DNA of 64,000 nucleotides from Flavobacterium fluvii (GTDB lineage: Bacteria; Bacteroidota; Bacteroidia; Flavobacteriales; Flavobacteriaceae). Positions 17,760 to 27,968 of this stretch are shown in pieces (the stretch's first letter is position 1; the number at the start of each line of letters is the position of its first letter). The stretch lies in NCBI RefSeq assembly GCF_900129545.1, contig NZ_FQWB01000007.1, positions 124,001-188,000 on the forward strand. Reading direction: 5' to 3'. The notes below the pieces were generated by a model that ran no database searches, was not told the DNA's origin, and was given only the letters and a program-made list of their open reading frames with translations. Both the position numbers and the translations under genes were made by a program.

Positions 17760-18797
17760 TTAGTAACTCGTATCGTCCAGTTGCACTTTTCCGTTGAATG
17801 TTCGGTATAAAAAGAAAAAATAGGCAGCTAATAATGGTGCACCTATCAGCACGATAGTCAGCATGATTCCCAATGATTTTTGGGAGGAAGCGGCATTGTA
17901 AATCGTTACATTATACTTGGGATCGATGGTGGAAATTAAAAGCGTTGGATACAATTGCAAAGCCACGAGAATAAGCAAAAACGCCATTGTCAAGGACGAA
18001 AACACCAATGCCAACATGTATCTTTTTTTGGAAACCAAACGAGGTACATTGGCCACAGCCAAAAAAGATAAAACCGGCACCACAAAATAATGTGGGTTTT
18101 CCCTAAAATTGGCCGTAACTTCGGGTATAAATACCAAGGTATAAAGTGTTGTAATCCCGAAACTGATGATGAAAAATATCATCCCTTTTTGAAGCAAAAA
18201 AGTCAGTCGATCGTGCAGCCTACCTTCTGTTTTCAACAACAGAAAGATGGCTCCCTGGGTCATAAAAATGGAAAGCGTGGTTAAACCAACCATAATGGCA
18301 TAAGGACTCAAAAATGAAAAAAAGATGCCTCCGTGATATGTGAAATTAGGTCCCAAGGCGAAACCCTGCAAAATATTCCCCAAGACAACACCCAGTAAAA
18401 AAGCAATCATGATACAGGAAACACTGTAAACAATATCCCAACCGGTTCTCCACCAAGCCATTTCTTCGGCACTTCTAAATTTTATTGCCGCCGCTCTCAA
18501 TACATTGAACATCAAGAACAACATAAACGGAATGTACATAGCCGACAACATCGTGGCGTACATCACGGGAAATCCAGCAAATAATGCTCCGCCGCCAATA
18601 ACCAACCAGACTTGGTTCGCGTCCCAAATGGGACCAATGGCGTTGATGGCAATTCTTCGGCTCAGGTCTTTCCTGAAAAACAAATGCCACGCACCTGCCC
18701 CAAAATCAAAGCCTTCCAAAATAGCGTAACCCGAAAACAACAATCCGATTACCAAATACCACAATGTAGGATAATCTATTCCCAAAAAAGTTTCCAT
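17760..18797 (-). CDS. cydB: Cytochrome bd oxidase subunit II
   Basis: A 345-residue inner-membrane protein with about nine transmembrane segments. The N-terminus has LLFSGYAILEGFDFGAGAWH, the conserved CydB start, and IGPIWDANQVWLVIGGGALF follows near residue 53. It forms the menaquinol:O2 oxidase with CydA, reducing oxygen at high affinity without proton pumping. It starts 9 bp after the cydA stop, so the two are one operon. No cydX-like small ORF was found between it and the next gene. Confidence 0.95.
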   Translation of the reverse strand: METFLGIDYPTLWYLVIGLLFSGYAILEGFDFGAGAWHLFFRKDLSRRIAINAIGPIWDANQVWLVIGGGALFAGFPVMYATMLSAMYIPFMLFLMFNVLRAAAIKFRSAEEMAWWRTGWDIVYSVSCIMIAFLLGVVLGNILQGFALGPNFTYHGGIFFSFLSPYAIMVGLTTLSIFMTQGAIFLLLKTEGRLHDRLTFLLQKGMIFFIISFGITTLYTLVFIPEVTANFRENPHYFVVPVLSFLAVANVPRLVSKKRYMLALVFSSLTMAFLLILVALQLYPTLLISTIDPKYNVTIYNAASSQKSLGIMLTIVLIGAPLLAAYFFFLYRTFNGKVQLDDTSY

Positions 18798-18806
18798 AAG
18801 CCTGGA

Positions 18807-20159
18807 TTATAAAAAATTTATTTCTGACGATTTTTCCAATTCATCAAAGGGTCCGTGTTTTATTTTTTTATTGACCGAGTATAAAAACAACACCAACAAG
18901 AGCGAATAAACCACGGTAAACAAGACCAATGAGAACACTATTTGGTTGGATGACACTTCTTGGGAAAAAGCTTTATTTGTTCGCAACAGGCCGTAAACTA
19001 CCCAAGGCTGTCTTCCCATTTCGGCCGTAAACCAGCCCACTTGATTGGCGATTTGAGGTAAAATCACCGAGAAGGAAAAAATCCACAAAAGCCATTTGGT
19101 TTCGAATAATTTGCCTCGCCACCACAAAAAACTGGCATAGACCGTCAATCCAATCAAGGCCATTCCAATGGCAACCATGATGTGGTAAAACTGGAAAACG
19201 GCATTGATTTGACTCGGCCTGTCCTCGACCGGAAAGTCATTCAATCCTTTTATTGGAGCTTGAAAATCTTGATGTACCAAAAAAGATAATCCACCCGGAA
19301 TACCAATCCCGGTAACCGTTTGTTTTTCCTTGTCCACCCAACCCAAAAGATACAAATCGGCAGGGGAATTTTTCTGGAAATGCCCTTCCATAGTGGCCAA
19401 TTTTGCCGGTTGGTTCACTGCAACGCCATCGGCTGTACTGTGTCCTGAAAGCAATTGGGCAAGTGAAAAAATGGTAGCCACCACCAAGGAAATTTTGAAG
19501 GCTTTTTGGGATATTTCGACGTAACGTCCTTTTCTGATGTAATAAGCATGCACACTCAAAACCAAAAACGCTCCCGCCAAAATAGCGCCTTGCCAAGTGT
19601 GGATGATTCGATCCACGCTGGATGGATTGAAAACCATTGCCCAAAAATCGGTTACTTCAGCTCGGGCGTGTAATCCTGTTCCAACGATATGATATCCTGC
19701 GGGAGTTTGTTGCCAAGAATTTGCCACCACAATCCAAACTGCCGAGAACATTGAACCCAGAAATACTCCCAAAGTGGAGACAAAATGAACCCAAGGCTTT
19801 ACCCGATTCCATCCAAAAAGCAGTATGCCCAGAAAAGTGCTTTCCAAACCAAAAGCAAACAATCCCTCTGCTGCCAATGCGCTACCGAAAATATCCCCCA
19901 CATAACGAGAATATACCGCCCAATTGGTTCCAAATTCAAATTCCATTATAATTCCGGTGGCCACGCCAATACCAAAAGTCAAGGCGAATATCTTAATCCA
20001 AAAGCGGGTCAAAATTTCGTAATCCTTGTTTCCCGTTTTAAGGTAAAGTCCCTCAAAAATGACCATTATCAACCCAATACCTATACTCAGCGGCGGATAG
20101 ATGTAATGGAAAGCAATGGTAAAGGCAAATTGTATTCGGGCCAATATTTCAACGTCCAT
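18807..20159 (-). CDS. cydA: Cytochrome bd oxidase subunit I
   Basis: A 450-residue inner-membrane protein from the start at 20159 (MDVEILARIQFAFTIAFHYI), the normal CydA N-terminus; a start at 20207 adds 16 residues of unlikely sequence. The haem b595 ligand His lies in FTIAFHYIYPP. The quinol-site segment NQPAKLATMEGHF and the following loop are short, placing it in the short-Q-loop class. GRQPWVVYGLLRT near the end is the conserved GRQPW motif. It carries haems b558, b595 and d and oxidises menaquinol. It is first in the cydAB operon. Confidence 0.96.
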   Translation of the reverse strand: MDVEILARIQFAFTIAFHYIYPPLSIGIGLIMVIFEGLYLKTGNKDYEILTRFWIKIFALTFGIGVATGIIMEFEFGTNWAVYSRYVGDIFGSALAAEGLFAFGLESTFLGILLFGWNRVKPWVHFVSTLGVFLGSMFSAVWIVVANSWQQTPAGYHIVGTGLHARAEVTDFWAMVFNPSSVDRIIHTWQGAILAGAFLVLSVHAYYIRKGRYVEISQKAFKISLVVATIFSLAQLLSGHSTADGVAVNQPAKLATMEGHFQKNSPADLYLLGWVDKEKQTVTGIGIPGGLSFLVHQDFQAPIKGLNDFPVEDRPSQINAVFQFYHIMVAIGMALIGLTVYASFLWWRGKLFETKWLLWIFSFSVILPQIANQVGWFTAEMGRQPWVVYGLLRTNKAFSQEVSSNQIVFSLVLFTVVYSLLLVLFLYSVNKKIKHGPFDELEKSSEINFL

Positions 20160-20286
20160 AATAATAAATTTTACCCCAAATTTAGGCAACAAATGTCGGA
20201 ATGTCATCCAACATTCGTTAATTAACTTATTAATTGGAAATTAAAAAAAAATGTACGCCCATTCATGGATATACCATAAAATATAC

Positions 20287-22725
20287 TTATTTTTTAATCG
20301 TATAATATACTTTTTTAACTACTGGAATACCTCCTGTGGTAATGCCTTCCAAGGCAACTTTTACTTTGGTTTCCACCTTGGTATTGTAATAACTTGAGGT
20401 GGCAATTCCAGTTTTGTCTGGAAACACTTCTGGATTCCAATACAGCGTGTTTCTCACAGCTGCTTTATTATCCAACTCGGCTTGTTCTGGAGTTGGCGAA
20501 TAAAAAACACGCGCCGTATAAAAACCGTCAATTTCTGTTCTAATGGAACTAAAAGATCCGCTTTTAGGTTTATTGCCCGTATTTGGTTTGGTATAAATGG
20601 CAATAAAACCACTAGAAGCCTCATCCCCAAAAAACATTGTTGCCTGCATGCCTTTTATAACTTCAATTTTTTCGACATCTTCAGGTCGAATAGACCTTAT
20701 CTGTTCCAAATCACCTGCCACAAGCGAAACACCATTTAACACAAAAAGCGGTGGTGAATTATGACGCATAAAACTAACGGAATCATCAAAAGGAATGATG
20801 CCTGGTATTTTTTGAACCATAAGGTCAAAAATATCGGTATATAAGGCTGCATCTTCATTTCCTTCTGCGATATAACTACTTTCTGGAATTCCAAAATAAG
20901 ATTTTGATTGTTTTTTCTTTTTGGCAACAATGGCCACTTCATCCAAAATATTTTCTGGCACTACGCCAAAAGCCGTAAATTTTTTAAAGACATTGTCAAC
21001 TATTGTGCGTGTGGTTTCATTCCAAATAATAGGTTCTTTTTTGAAAGAAACAAGTACTGGAGGATGCTCAGGATTTATTATTATTTCGCCTCTAAACTTT
21101 CCTTTTTCATTTCTGGAATTTATAAACAAATCGGTTTTTCCGGAAAACATGATGTTTTCAAATTTAAAACGACCAATGGAATCTGTGGTCGCATTAAAAA
21201 TATTCATGTGCTTTTTATTCATTAAAGCCAATGTCACGTTAGTATTTGGTTTTGGTTTTTCACCTAAAAGTTGCTTCAGCCTACCGGATATCGTGATGCC
21301 TTTTTCTGCTTCAAAGCCCAGTTTATCATCCATTTTTGGTATTGTTTTCCATATAAAATCTCTCCAACCTTGCGTCAAAAGCAAGTCGTCCAAGTGATCC
21401 AGTCGTTTTAAATTGGCAGCATCAAAATAATAGCCCGGATTATGCACTTTTCCCCTGATGTCGGATTCCATCAAGAAATAAGAACTAATGGTTGTGCCAA
21501 AGTCTTTGTCTTCCACTACTCCATTCATGTCGGTTACACTCAATGAAAAACTTCCCGATTTGGCCACGCCAGCTTTCGATTTTGAACTAACATTTATGGT
21601 TGCTTTTTCATTTGGTTGATAACTCGCTTTGTCAGTCGTTACTTGTACATCTAAATCCTGTTCTTTTTCAAGATACACCAATCGCTCGCTTTGTGGTTTA
21701 TTATTGCCGTCGAATAAGGTGATTTGGCTTATCCCTTCGGGAGCTTTATCTTTTGGCAATTCAAAAGACAATGTTTTTTCCGTTAATGTTTGCGTGCTTT
21801 CCAAATAGGGAATTCCTTTTGCTTTGCAAATAACCGTCAATGCCGCATTGGGATTTTTAGCCAAGGTGGCTTCGTTTGTCGTAATGGTTACAAAACTTTT
21901 GCCTCTTAACGCCCTATAACTCAACAAATACCCCTGGTTGGCTGCTTTTGGAAGTTCTTGACGCAATTCTTTCCCGTCTGGGGTCTTGATTTTTGCGTAA
22001 TAATTTTTCCCTTCAATGGGTATCATCTGGAATTTCCCCATACCATCATGCGGACTCAAAAAAGAAGTTACCAATTCGTTGTCGGAATCGTAAACATCAC
22101 CTTTGACTTCTATCGGATTTCCATTATTGTCAACACCCTTGAAGCCTACAATGCTGGCCACATTTTCTAAAAGAGAACCGCCTTCGGGAAAAAAATCAAT
22201 CCTATAGCTGGTTGGATTCTTAATTTCAGTGATTATGTTTGCCGCCACAGTGGCACTATTTTGTGTTTTGTTGGCTTTGGAATGGGATTCGAAAGCATCT
22301 ATAATTTCAATATTTTTTTTGAACACAAAATCATCCCCAAAATTCCTATTCCAATTGCTGTAAGCCCTTAACTGGTAAACTCCCGGTTTTACGCCAAGAG
22401 AATCCAATAATTTAAAATCACCATGACCCAAACCTATTTCTATATTGGTCTTGTTTCGTGCAATTACTCTAGAATCTGGCGAAACCAACTCCACGTATAA
22501 AATATTGCTGTTGTCAAAAAGCAAGTTGTTGGAGGTACGTACATTGTAGGCTTTGTAAAACAAATCATCGCCTATAAAATACTTTGAATTGTCCGTGTGA
22601 AGGTATGTTTTCTCTATGTCGGGAATCGTTTTTTTGTCTTGTGCCTGCGAAAAAACAGATGTTAAAACAATCCATAAAAAACAAAATAAACGGCAATTTT
22701 TATTCGCATTAAAAAATTCAAGCAT
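20287..22725 (-). CDS. MG2-domain/TonB-plug outer-membrane protein, paralogue A
   Basis: An 812-residue secreted protein with a hydrophobic N-terminus ending near SQAQD. N-terminal beta-sandwich domains include DIEKTYLHTDNSKYFIGDD, typical of the macroglobulin-like MG2 class, and KATINVSSKSKAGVAKSGS near residue 370. A carboxypeptidase-regulatory-like repeat lies near 470 (GITISGRLKQLLGEKP), and residues ~600-715 form a plug-like domain with VEKIEVIKGMQATMFFGDEA. The C-terminus is a conserved block. No beta-barrel follows the plug, so it is not a normal TonB receptor. It is about 180 bp downstream of a close paralogue. The role may be surface polymer handling, but this is unknown. Confidence 0.8.
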   Translation of the reverse strand: MLEFFNANKNCRLFCFLWIVLTSVFSQAQDKKTIPDIEKTYLHTDNSKYFIGDDLFYKAYNVRTSNNLLFDNSNILYVELVSPDSRVIARNKTNIEIGLGHGDFKLLDSLGVKPGVYQLRAYSNWNRNFGDDFVFKKNIEIIDAFESHSKANKTQNSATVAANIITEIKNPTSYRIDFFPEGGSLLENVASIVGFKGVDNNGNPIEVKGDVYDSDNELVTSFLSPHDGMGKFQMIPIEGKNYYAKIKTPDGKELRQELPKAANQGYLLSYRALRGKSFVTITTNEATLAKNPNAALTVICKAKGIPYLESTQTLTEKTLSFELPKDKAPEGISQITLFDGNNKPQSERLVYLEKEQDLDVQVTTDKASYQPNEKATINVSSKSKAGVAKSGSFSLSVTDMNGVVEDKDFGTTISSYFLMESDIRGKVHNPGYYFDAANLKRLDHLDDLLLTQGWRDFIWKTIPKMDDKLGFEAEKGITISGRLKQLLGEKPKPNTNVTLALMNKKHMNIFNATTDSIGRFKFENIMFSGKTDLFINSRNEKGKFRGEIIINPEHPPVLVSFKKEPIIWNETTRTIVDNVFKKFTAFGVVPENILDEVAIVAKKKKQSKSYFGIPESSYIAEGNEDAALYTDIFDLMVQKIPGIIPFDDSVSFMRHNSPPLFVLNGVSLVAGDLEQIRSIRPEDVEKIEVIKGMQATMFFGDEASSGFIAIYTKPNTGNKPKSGSFSSIRTEIDGFYTARVFYSPTPEQAELDNKAAVRNTLYWNPEVFPDKTGIATSSYYNTKVETKVKVALEGITTGGIPVVKKVYYTIKK

Positions 22726-22906
22726 TTAAAATCAAAATTATATTAAACAATAAAAAAAGTATAAAAGTATGTAAAAACCTTATAAAATTAATGGAATAAA
22801 AAAACATTTAACATCGGTACTTAAAAATGCTACAGAGAAACAATACTACATATGATCATTAATCTATTTGGGTTTGTTTTAGCCCCATCAACATCACAAA
22901 TAAACC

Positions 22907-25318
22907 TTAGTTTTTAATGGTATAATACGTTTTTCTAACTACAGGAATCCCTGTTGCGGTAATGCCTTCCAACGCTACTTTCACTTTGGTTTCCACCTTG
23001 GTGTTGTAATAATTCACGCTCGCATTGCCTGTTTTGTCTGGATACATATCCGGATTCCAATACAGCGTGTTTCTTGTCGCTGCCTTTTTATCCAACTCGG
23101 CTTGTTCTGGATTTGGAGAGTAAAAAACCCGTGCGGTGTAAAAGCCGTCTATTTCTTTTTTAATCGATTGAAAATTGGCTTTTTTGGGTTTACCCAGGTT
23201 TTTGTATCGATTTGTAAAAATGTAAATACCCGGTTCTATGCCAACTTCGACGAAATCTATTTGCTCAATTTCATAGGGAGATATTGCATATACTTCAGCA
23301 AAGGTAGTCTCATTTCCATCTATAAAATATCCTCCGGCAGGGTCATCAAAAAATTCACCTTCCGTGAAAGTATATATCCTTTCCATGCCACTTTTAGCAA
23401 AATGTCTAAAATCTTGAATAACATCAAAGACATTATAATAGGATGCTGTATTTTTATCTGCTTTATAGGTATAGGATGGATTTATATAAGGAACTCGCGT
23501 AATTGCAGGGTTTTTCTTCTCGGCAACAATTACCACTTCCTTCAAAACATTTTCGGGCTTTACTCCAAAGAAAGTGAATTTTTTGTACACATTTTCAACA
23601 AACTTGTTTGTGGATTCAGGCAAACTAATGGATTCTTTTTGATTAAAAACAGCCATTGGAGGTTGTTCGATGGAATCCAACACTATTTCTCCCTTAAACT
23701 TTCCTTTTTCGTCCCTGGTGTTTAAATACATTTTGGTTTTTCCGGAAAATAGCAGGTTTTCATATTTAAAACGCCCCATGGAATCCGTGGTCGCATTAAA
23801 AATACCATGTTTCTTATTCCCCATCAAAGCCAAGGTCATGTTAGTATTTATCAATGGTTTTCTTCCAAAAAGTTGTTTTACCCTACCGGTTATCGTGATG
23901 CCTTTTTCTACTTTATACCCTAATTTATCATCCACTTCCGGGATTGTTTTCCATACAAAATCCCGCCAACCCTGGGTCAAAAGCAGGTTCTCCAAATGTT
24001 CCAGTCGTTTTGAATTGGCAGTATCAAAATAGTAACCCGGATTATGCACCTTGCCCCTGATGTCGGATTCCATCAAGAAATAAGAACTAATGGTCGTGTC
24101 CAAATCCTTTTCGTCCACTCCATTAGTATCAGTTACACTTAATGAAAAACTTCCTGATTTGGCTATGCCCTCTTTCGATTTTGAACTCAAGTTTATCGTG
24201 GCTTTTTCATTGGGCTGATAACTCGCTTTATCGGTTGTCAGTTGAACCCCTAAATCGTGCTCTTTTTCAAAATATACCAAGCGCTCGCTTTGTGGTTTAT
24301 TATCGCTGTCTAATATGGTAATTTGGCTTATGCCTTCGGGGAAAATTTCCTTTGGCAATTCAAAAGACAATTCTGTTACCCTTAAGGTTTGTTTCGTTTC
24401 CAGATAGGAAATCCCTTTTGCTTTGCAAACAAGCGTGAGTACCCCATCGGGATTCTGGGCCAAGGTGGCGTTGTTTGTGCAAATGCTTAAAATGTTTTTG
24501 CCTTTAAAAATTCTAAAACTCAACAAATAGCCTTTCTTGGCGGATTTTGGAAGTTCTTGATGCAGTAGTTTCCCATCCGGAGTCTTGATTTTTGCGTAAT
24601 AATTTTTCCCTTCCATTGGTATCATCTGGAATTTTCCCATACCGTCATGCTGACTTGAAAAAGAAGTCACCAATTCGTCATCTGCATCGGAATCGTAAAT
24701 TTCGCCTTTAATGTCTATCGGTTTTCCATTATTGTCAATGGCCTTGAAGCCCACAACACTGGCCACATTTTCCAATAGAGAACCGCCTTCGGGAAAGAAG
24801 TCAATTCTATAGCTGGTTGGATTTTTTATTTCAGCAATTATGTTTTCCGCAGCAGTGGCACTATTTTGTGCTTTGTCGATTTTGGAACCGGATTCAAAAA
24901 CATTTATTATTTCAATATCCTTTTTGAATACAAAATCTTCGCCAAAATTCCTGTTCCAATTGGTGTAAGCCCGTAACTGGTAAACTCCCGGTTTCACGCC
25001 AAGAGAATCGGTCAATTGAAAATCGCCATGCCCCAACCCCATTTCTATGTTGGTCTTGTTTCGGGCAATTATCTTGGAATCGGGCGAAATCAATTCCACG
25101 TATAAAATATTGCTGTTGTCAAAAAGCAAGTTATTGGAGGCACGTACGTCATAGGCTTTGTAATACAAATTATCACCAATAAAATACCTTGAATTGTCCG
25201 TATGAAGGTATATTTTCTCTACATCAGGAATTGCTTTTTGGTTTTGTGCTTGCGAAAAACCAAATGATAGCACAATAAGCAAACTGCAAATTTTAATTCT
25301 ATTAAAGGCTTCAAGCAT
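22907..25318 (-). CDS. MG2-domain/TonB-plug outer-membrane protein, paralogue B
   Basis: An 803-residue protein from the start at 25318 (MLEAFNRIK..., matching MLEFFNANK of paralogue A); a start 30 bp further upstream is possible. It has a signal peptide ending near FSQAQN. It matches paralogue A almost throughout (for example FPEGGSLLENVAS and SDIRGKVHNPGYYFD in both) and at the C-terminus. Residues ~600-720, where A has a plug-like domain, differ: here VIVAEKKNPAITRVPYIN, then ISPYEIEQIDFVEVGIEPGI. The two genes are a tandem duplication with one diverged module. Function unknown. Confidence 0.8.
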   Translation of the reverse strand: MLEAFNRIKICSLLIVLSFGFSQAQNQKAIPDVEKIYLHTDNSRYFIGDNLYYKAYDVRASNNLLFDNSNILYVELISPDSKIIARNKTNIEMGLGHGDFQLTDSLGVKPGVYQLRAYTNWNRNFGEDFVFKKDIEIINVFESGSKIDKAQNSATAAENIIAEIKNPTSYRIDFFPEGGSLLENVASVVGFKAIDNNGKPIDIKGEIYDSDADDELVTSFSSQHDGMGKFQMIPMEGKNYYAKIKTPDGKLLHQELPKSAKKGYLLSFRIFKGKNILSICTNNATLAQNPDGVLTLVCKAKGISYLETKQTLRVTELSFELPKEIFPEGISQITILDSDNKPQSERLVYFEKEHDLGVQLTTDKASYQPNEKATINLSSKSKEGIAKSGSFSLSVTDTNGVDEKDLDTTISSYFLMESDIRGKVHNPGYYFDTANSKRLEHLENLLLTQGWRDFVWKTIPEVDDKLGYKVEKGITITGRVKQLFGRKPLINTNMTLALMGNKKHGIFNATTDSMGRFKYENLLFSGKTKMYLNTRDEKGKFKGEIVLDSIEQPPMAVFNQKESISLPESTNKFVENVYKKFTFFGVKPENVLKEVVIVAEKKNPAITRVPYINPSYTYKADKNTASYYNVFDVIQDFRHFAKSGMERIYTFTEGEFFDDPAGGYFIDGNETTFAEVYAISPYEIEQIDFVEVGIEPGIYIFTNRYKNLGKPKKANFQSIKKEIDGFYTARVFYSPNPEQAELDKKAATRNTLYWNPDMYPDKTGNASVNYYNTKVETKVKVALEGITATGIPVVRKTYYTIKN

Positions 25319-25477
25319 AAAATTCAAATTTATGTTAAACAATGGCAAAAGATATGAAGACGTATAAAAATCTTGTTAATTTATAAGCTATAAAATTAAC
25401 AAATCAACAACTATGCCAACAAAAAACTTTAAATAAATTATTTGTCAAATTAATAGAAATAGGTCAATCGCAATAAA

Positions 25478-25506
25478 AAAACCTCGGGACAGAGCCACGA
25501 GGTTTT
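25478..25506 (-). terminator. Intrinsic terminator of menD
   Basis: The inverted repeat AAAACCTCG / CGAGGTTTT with an 11-nt loop, followed on the minus strand by a run of T, lies about 80 bp after the menD stop. Confidence 0.8.
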
Positions 25507-25586
25507 ATGGAATTATTTTCTGTTTCGTAGCAGGGTTACGTAAAATCAAACCTAAACCAACTATTCAGCAGAATACTATTTAAAAT

Positions 25587-27248
25587 TTATGTCAACTCTT
25601 TAAAATACTGCAACAAGATTTTGCTATTTTCCAATGTAGGGGTGAAAATTTCCAGAATGCCAGGTTTTTCGTTTTGGCTGTACAACGTTTTTAACCCATT
25701 TTCCAGACTTGTTTCATCGCTGGCAATGCTGTATTCAAAACCGTACATCTTGGCCAATTGCTCGGCAGTGAGGCAATGGGAAGTCTCGAAAAATTTGTTA
25801 AAAACAGGCGTTTCCTCGTGTCCGGGCAAAATCCTGAATATCCCTCCTCCTCCATTGTTGATGAGGATAATCTTGAAGTTTTTTGGCGTGTATTCGTTCC
25901 ACAAGGCATTGCTGTCGTACAAAAATCCGATGTCTCCCGCTATCAAAACCGTCGGTCTTTCATTGGCCACAGCCGCTCCGATTGCCGTAGAAGTGCTGCC
26001 GTCGATTCCGCTGGTTCCACGATTGCAATAAACCGTAATCGAAGGATTTATGGCGAACAATTGGGCATAACGAATGGCCGAACTGTTGCTTAAATGCAGC
26101 ATTGAATTTTCCGGCAAGGAAGGAATTATTTTTTCGAAAGCCTTGAAATCCGAAAAAGGAGTCTTGGCCAAATATTCTTGGTGTTTCTTTTCCCGCAAGG
26201 CTGAAATTTGTTCGAAATTAGCATGATAATTACTTTTAATCGGGATGGTAAACGGCAAAAATTGATTAAAAAACGGATTGGGATTAAGCTTGAAATGTTT
26301 GGTCAAAGCACCAAAAGTGTCATACGCCCTCAAGGTATCGACGTGCCAATGATGGGCTGGTTTGTATTCCCTCAAAAATGCTTTTATCCTTTTGGAAACC
26401 ACCATTCCTCCAAAAGTCACCAAGATATCCGGTTGGAAATTTTTGAATTCCTTCTTTGTAAAAGGCGTAATTATGGTGTCAATATTATTCAAAAAGGAAG
26501 GATGCTGCAAGTTCGAAGTCGTTTCCGTCATCACGACCACCGAATGATCTTTGGCCAAGGCCTCAATAATTTCAGCGTCAATTTCATTGGGTTTATTTTC
26601 TCCTATGAGGATTAATTTCTTTTTGGATTTGTTCCAAATATTGGTAAATTCAATGATTTCGTCAATCGAGATTTTAGGAAGACTTTTTTTGTAAGCCGAA
26701 ATCGTCACGTCAACATCCAATTTGAAAACCGTTTGGTACAAAGGCTCTTCAAAAGGTACATTAATGTGAACGGGACCTTTTTTGGTAAAAGCCTTGTTGA
26801 TGGCCTTGTTGATTTTCAAGTCGTTTTCAACCGAAACTTCCTCCGTTAAATTGGCATTGTACAGCGAATGGTTCTTGAATACGCTTTTCTGGCGAATGGT
26901 TTGGCCGTCGCCAATGTCAATCTTGCTTTGAGGCCTGTCCGCAGAAATCACGATTAGGGGAATCTGGCTGTAGAACGCTTCGGAAAAAGCGGGATAATAA
27001 TTCAACAAAGCAGAACCAGAGGTACAAACGACCGCAACGGGTTTCTGGATTTGTTGGGCAATTCCAAGGGCAAAAAAAGCGGCGCAACGCTCGTCGGCAA
27101 TGCTGTAACAATTGAATTCGGGATTGCTAACAAAACCTATGGTTAAAGGAGCATTTCTCGAACCTGGAGAAATGACGATGTTTTTGATTCCTTTAGCAAG
27201 ACAAATCTGGATGATGCTTTGTGCTAAAGGTATTTTGGGATAAATCAT
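25587..27248 (-). CDS. menD: 2-Succinyl-5-enolpyruvyl-6-hydroxy-3-cyclohexene-1-carboxylate synthase
   Basis: A 553-residue thiamine-diphosphate enzyme that joins isochorismate and 2-oxoglutarate in menaquinone synthesis. Features: ISPGSRNAPLTIGF near residue 26; CTSGSALLNYYPAFSEAFYS near 77 (with the TPP-activating Glu upstream); ISADRPQSKIDIGDGQTIRQ near 102; and the TPP-binding GDIGFLYDSNALWN (GDG-type motif, near 435) continuing to INNGGGGIFRILPG. Full length. It is the most upstream men gene on this strand in the window. Confidence 0.95.
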   Translation of the reverse strand: MIYPKIPLAQSIIQICLAKGIKNIVISPGSRNAPLTIGFVSNPEFNCYSIADERCAAFFALGIAQQIQKPVAVVCTSGSALLNYYPAFSEAFYSQIPLIVISADRPQSKIDIGDGQTIRQKSVFKNHSLYNANLTEEVSVENDLKINKAINKAFTKKGPVHINVPFEEPLYQTVFKLDVDVTISAYKKSLPKISIDEIIEFTNIWNKSKKKLILIGENKPNEIDAEIIEALAKDHSVVVMTETTSNLQHPSFLNNIDTIITPFTKKEFKNFQPDILVTFGGMVVSKRIKAFLREYKPAHHWHVDTLRAYDTFGALTKHFKLNPNPFFNQFLPFTIPIKSNYHANFEQISALREKKHQEYLAKTPFSDFKAFEKIIPSLPENSMLHLSNSSAIRYAQLFAINPSITVYCNRGTSGIDGSTSTAIGAAVANERPTVLIAGDIGFLYDSNALWNEYTPKNFKIILINNGGGGIFRILPGHEETPVFNKFFETSHCLTAEQLAKMYGFEYSIASDETSLENGLKTLYSQNEKPGILEIFTPTLENSKILLQYFKELT

Positions 27249-27386
27249 TAAATTTTAGTTTAAAGTTTAAGGTTTAAAAGTTTAAAGTTGTTGGAAACCT
27301 CAATTCAAGCAAAGATACAAAGTTGCTCCCCTTTTTCCCTAAGTATATGGTTCATTTTTCTTAATTTTGAGCAAAATAGATTTGGT

Positions 27387-27884
27387 ATGGAAATCAAGAT
27401 AAGACCGGCAATTTTTGCAGATATTGACACAATATTGGAAATCGTTAATCACGAAATACTTCACGGCACGTCCAATTATGATTATGAACCACACGATTTT
27501 GAAACCCAAAAATTATGGTTTGAAGAAAAACAGGCACGAAACTGGCCTGTAATTGTGGCAGAGATTGAAAACGGAGCGATTGGATATGCTACTTACGGTC
27601 AATTTAGGGAGAAAATAGGCTATCAATACACGGTGGAACATTCTGTTTATGTTGCGGAAGAATTTATTGGAAATGGAGTTGGCAAACTATTATTGGCAGA
27701 ACTCATCAAATTAGCCAAAGAACAAGGTTTCCACAACATGATTGGAGCCATCGATGCAAAAAATAAGGCAAGTATCGCTTTTCACAAAAAATTCGGTTTT
27801 GAAGTTGCTGGCACCATTCGCGAAGTCGGATACAAATTTGACCATTGGCTGGATTTGGTTTTTATGCAACTGATTTTGAAATAG
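27387..27884 (+). CDS. GNAT N-acetyltransferase, phosphinothricin-acetyltransferase-like
   Basis: A 165-residue acetyltransferase from the ATG at 27387 (MEIKIRPAIFADIDTI), the normal GNAT start; the open frame extends 33 codons further upstream without family similarity. The TAATTTTG at about 27362-27369 could be its -7 element. The acetyl-CoA loop is FIGNGVGKLLLAELIKLA (Q/RxxGxG/A type), followed by GAIDAKNKASIAFHKKFGF. Similar enzymes acetylate phosphinothricin, methionine sulfone or related amino acids. The substrate here is not known. Confidence 0.88.
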   Translation: MEIKIRPAIFADIDTILEIVNHEILHGTSNYDYEPHDFETQKLWFEEKQARNWPVIVAEIENGAIGYATYGQFREKIGYQYTVEHSVYVAEEFIGNGVGKLLLAELIKLAKEQGFHNMIGAIDAKNKASIAFHKKFGFEVAGTIREVGYKFDHWLDLVFMQLILK

Positions 27885-27944
27885 AAGTGATTCTGTAAAA
27901 AAACGTAATTCCTTCATATAAATAATAAGTGTGTAAAAGAATCC

Positions 27945-27952
27945 TATATTTG
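27945..27952 (+). promoter_or_regulatory. Candidate -7 element for the dus gene
   Basis: TATATTTG matches TAnnTTTG and is 17 bp before the ATG of the dihydrouridine synthase gene, implying a very short leader. No good TTTG is found 19 bp upstream. Confidence 0.45.
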
Positions 27953-27968
27953 CACCTTTACAAATAAT

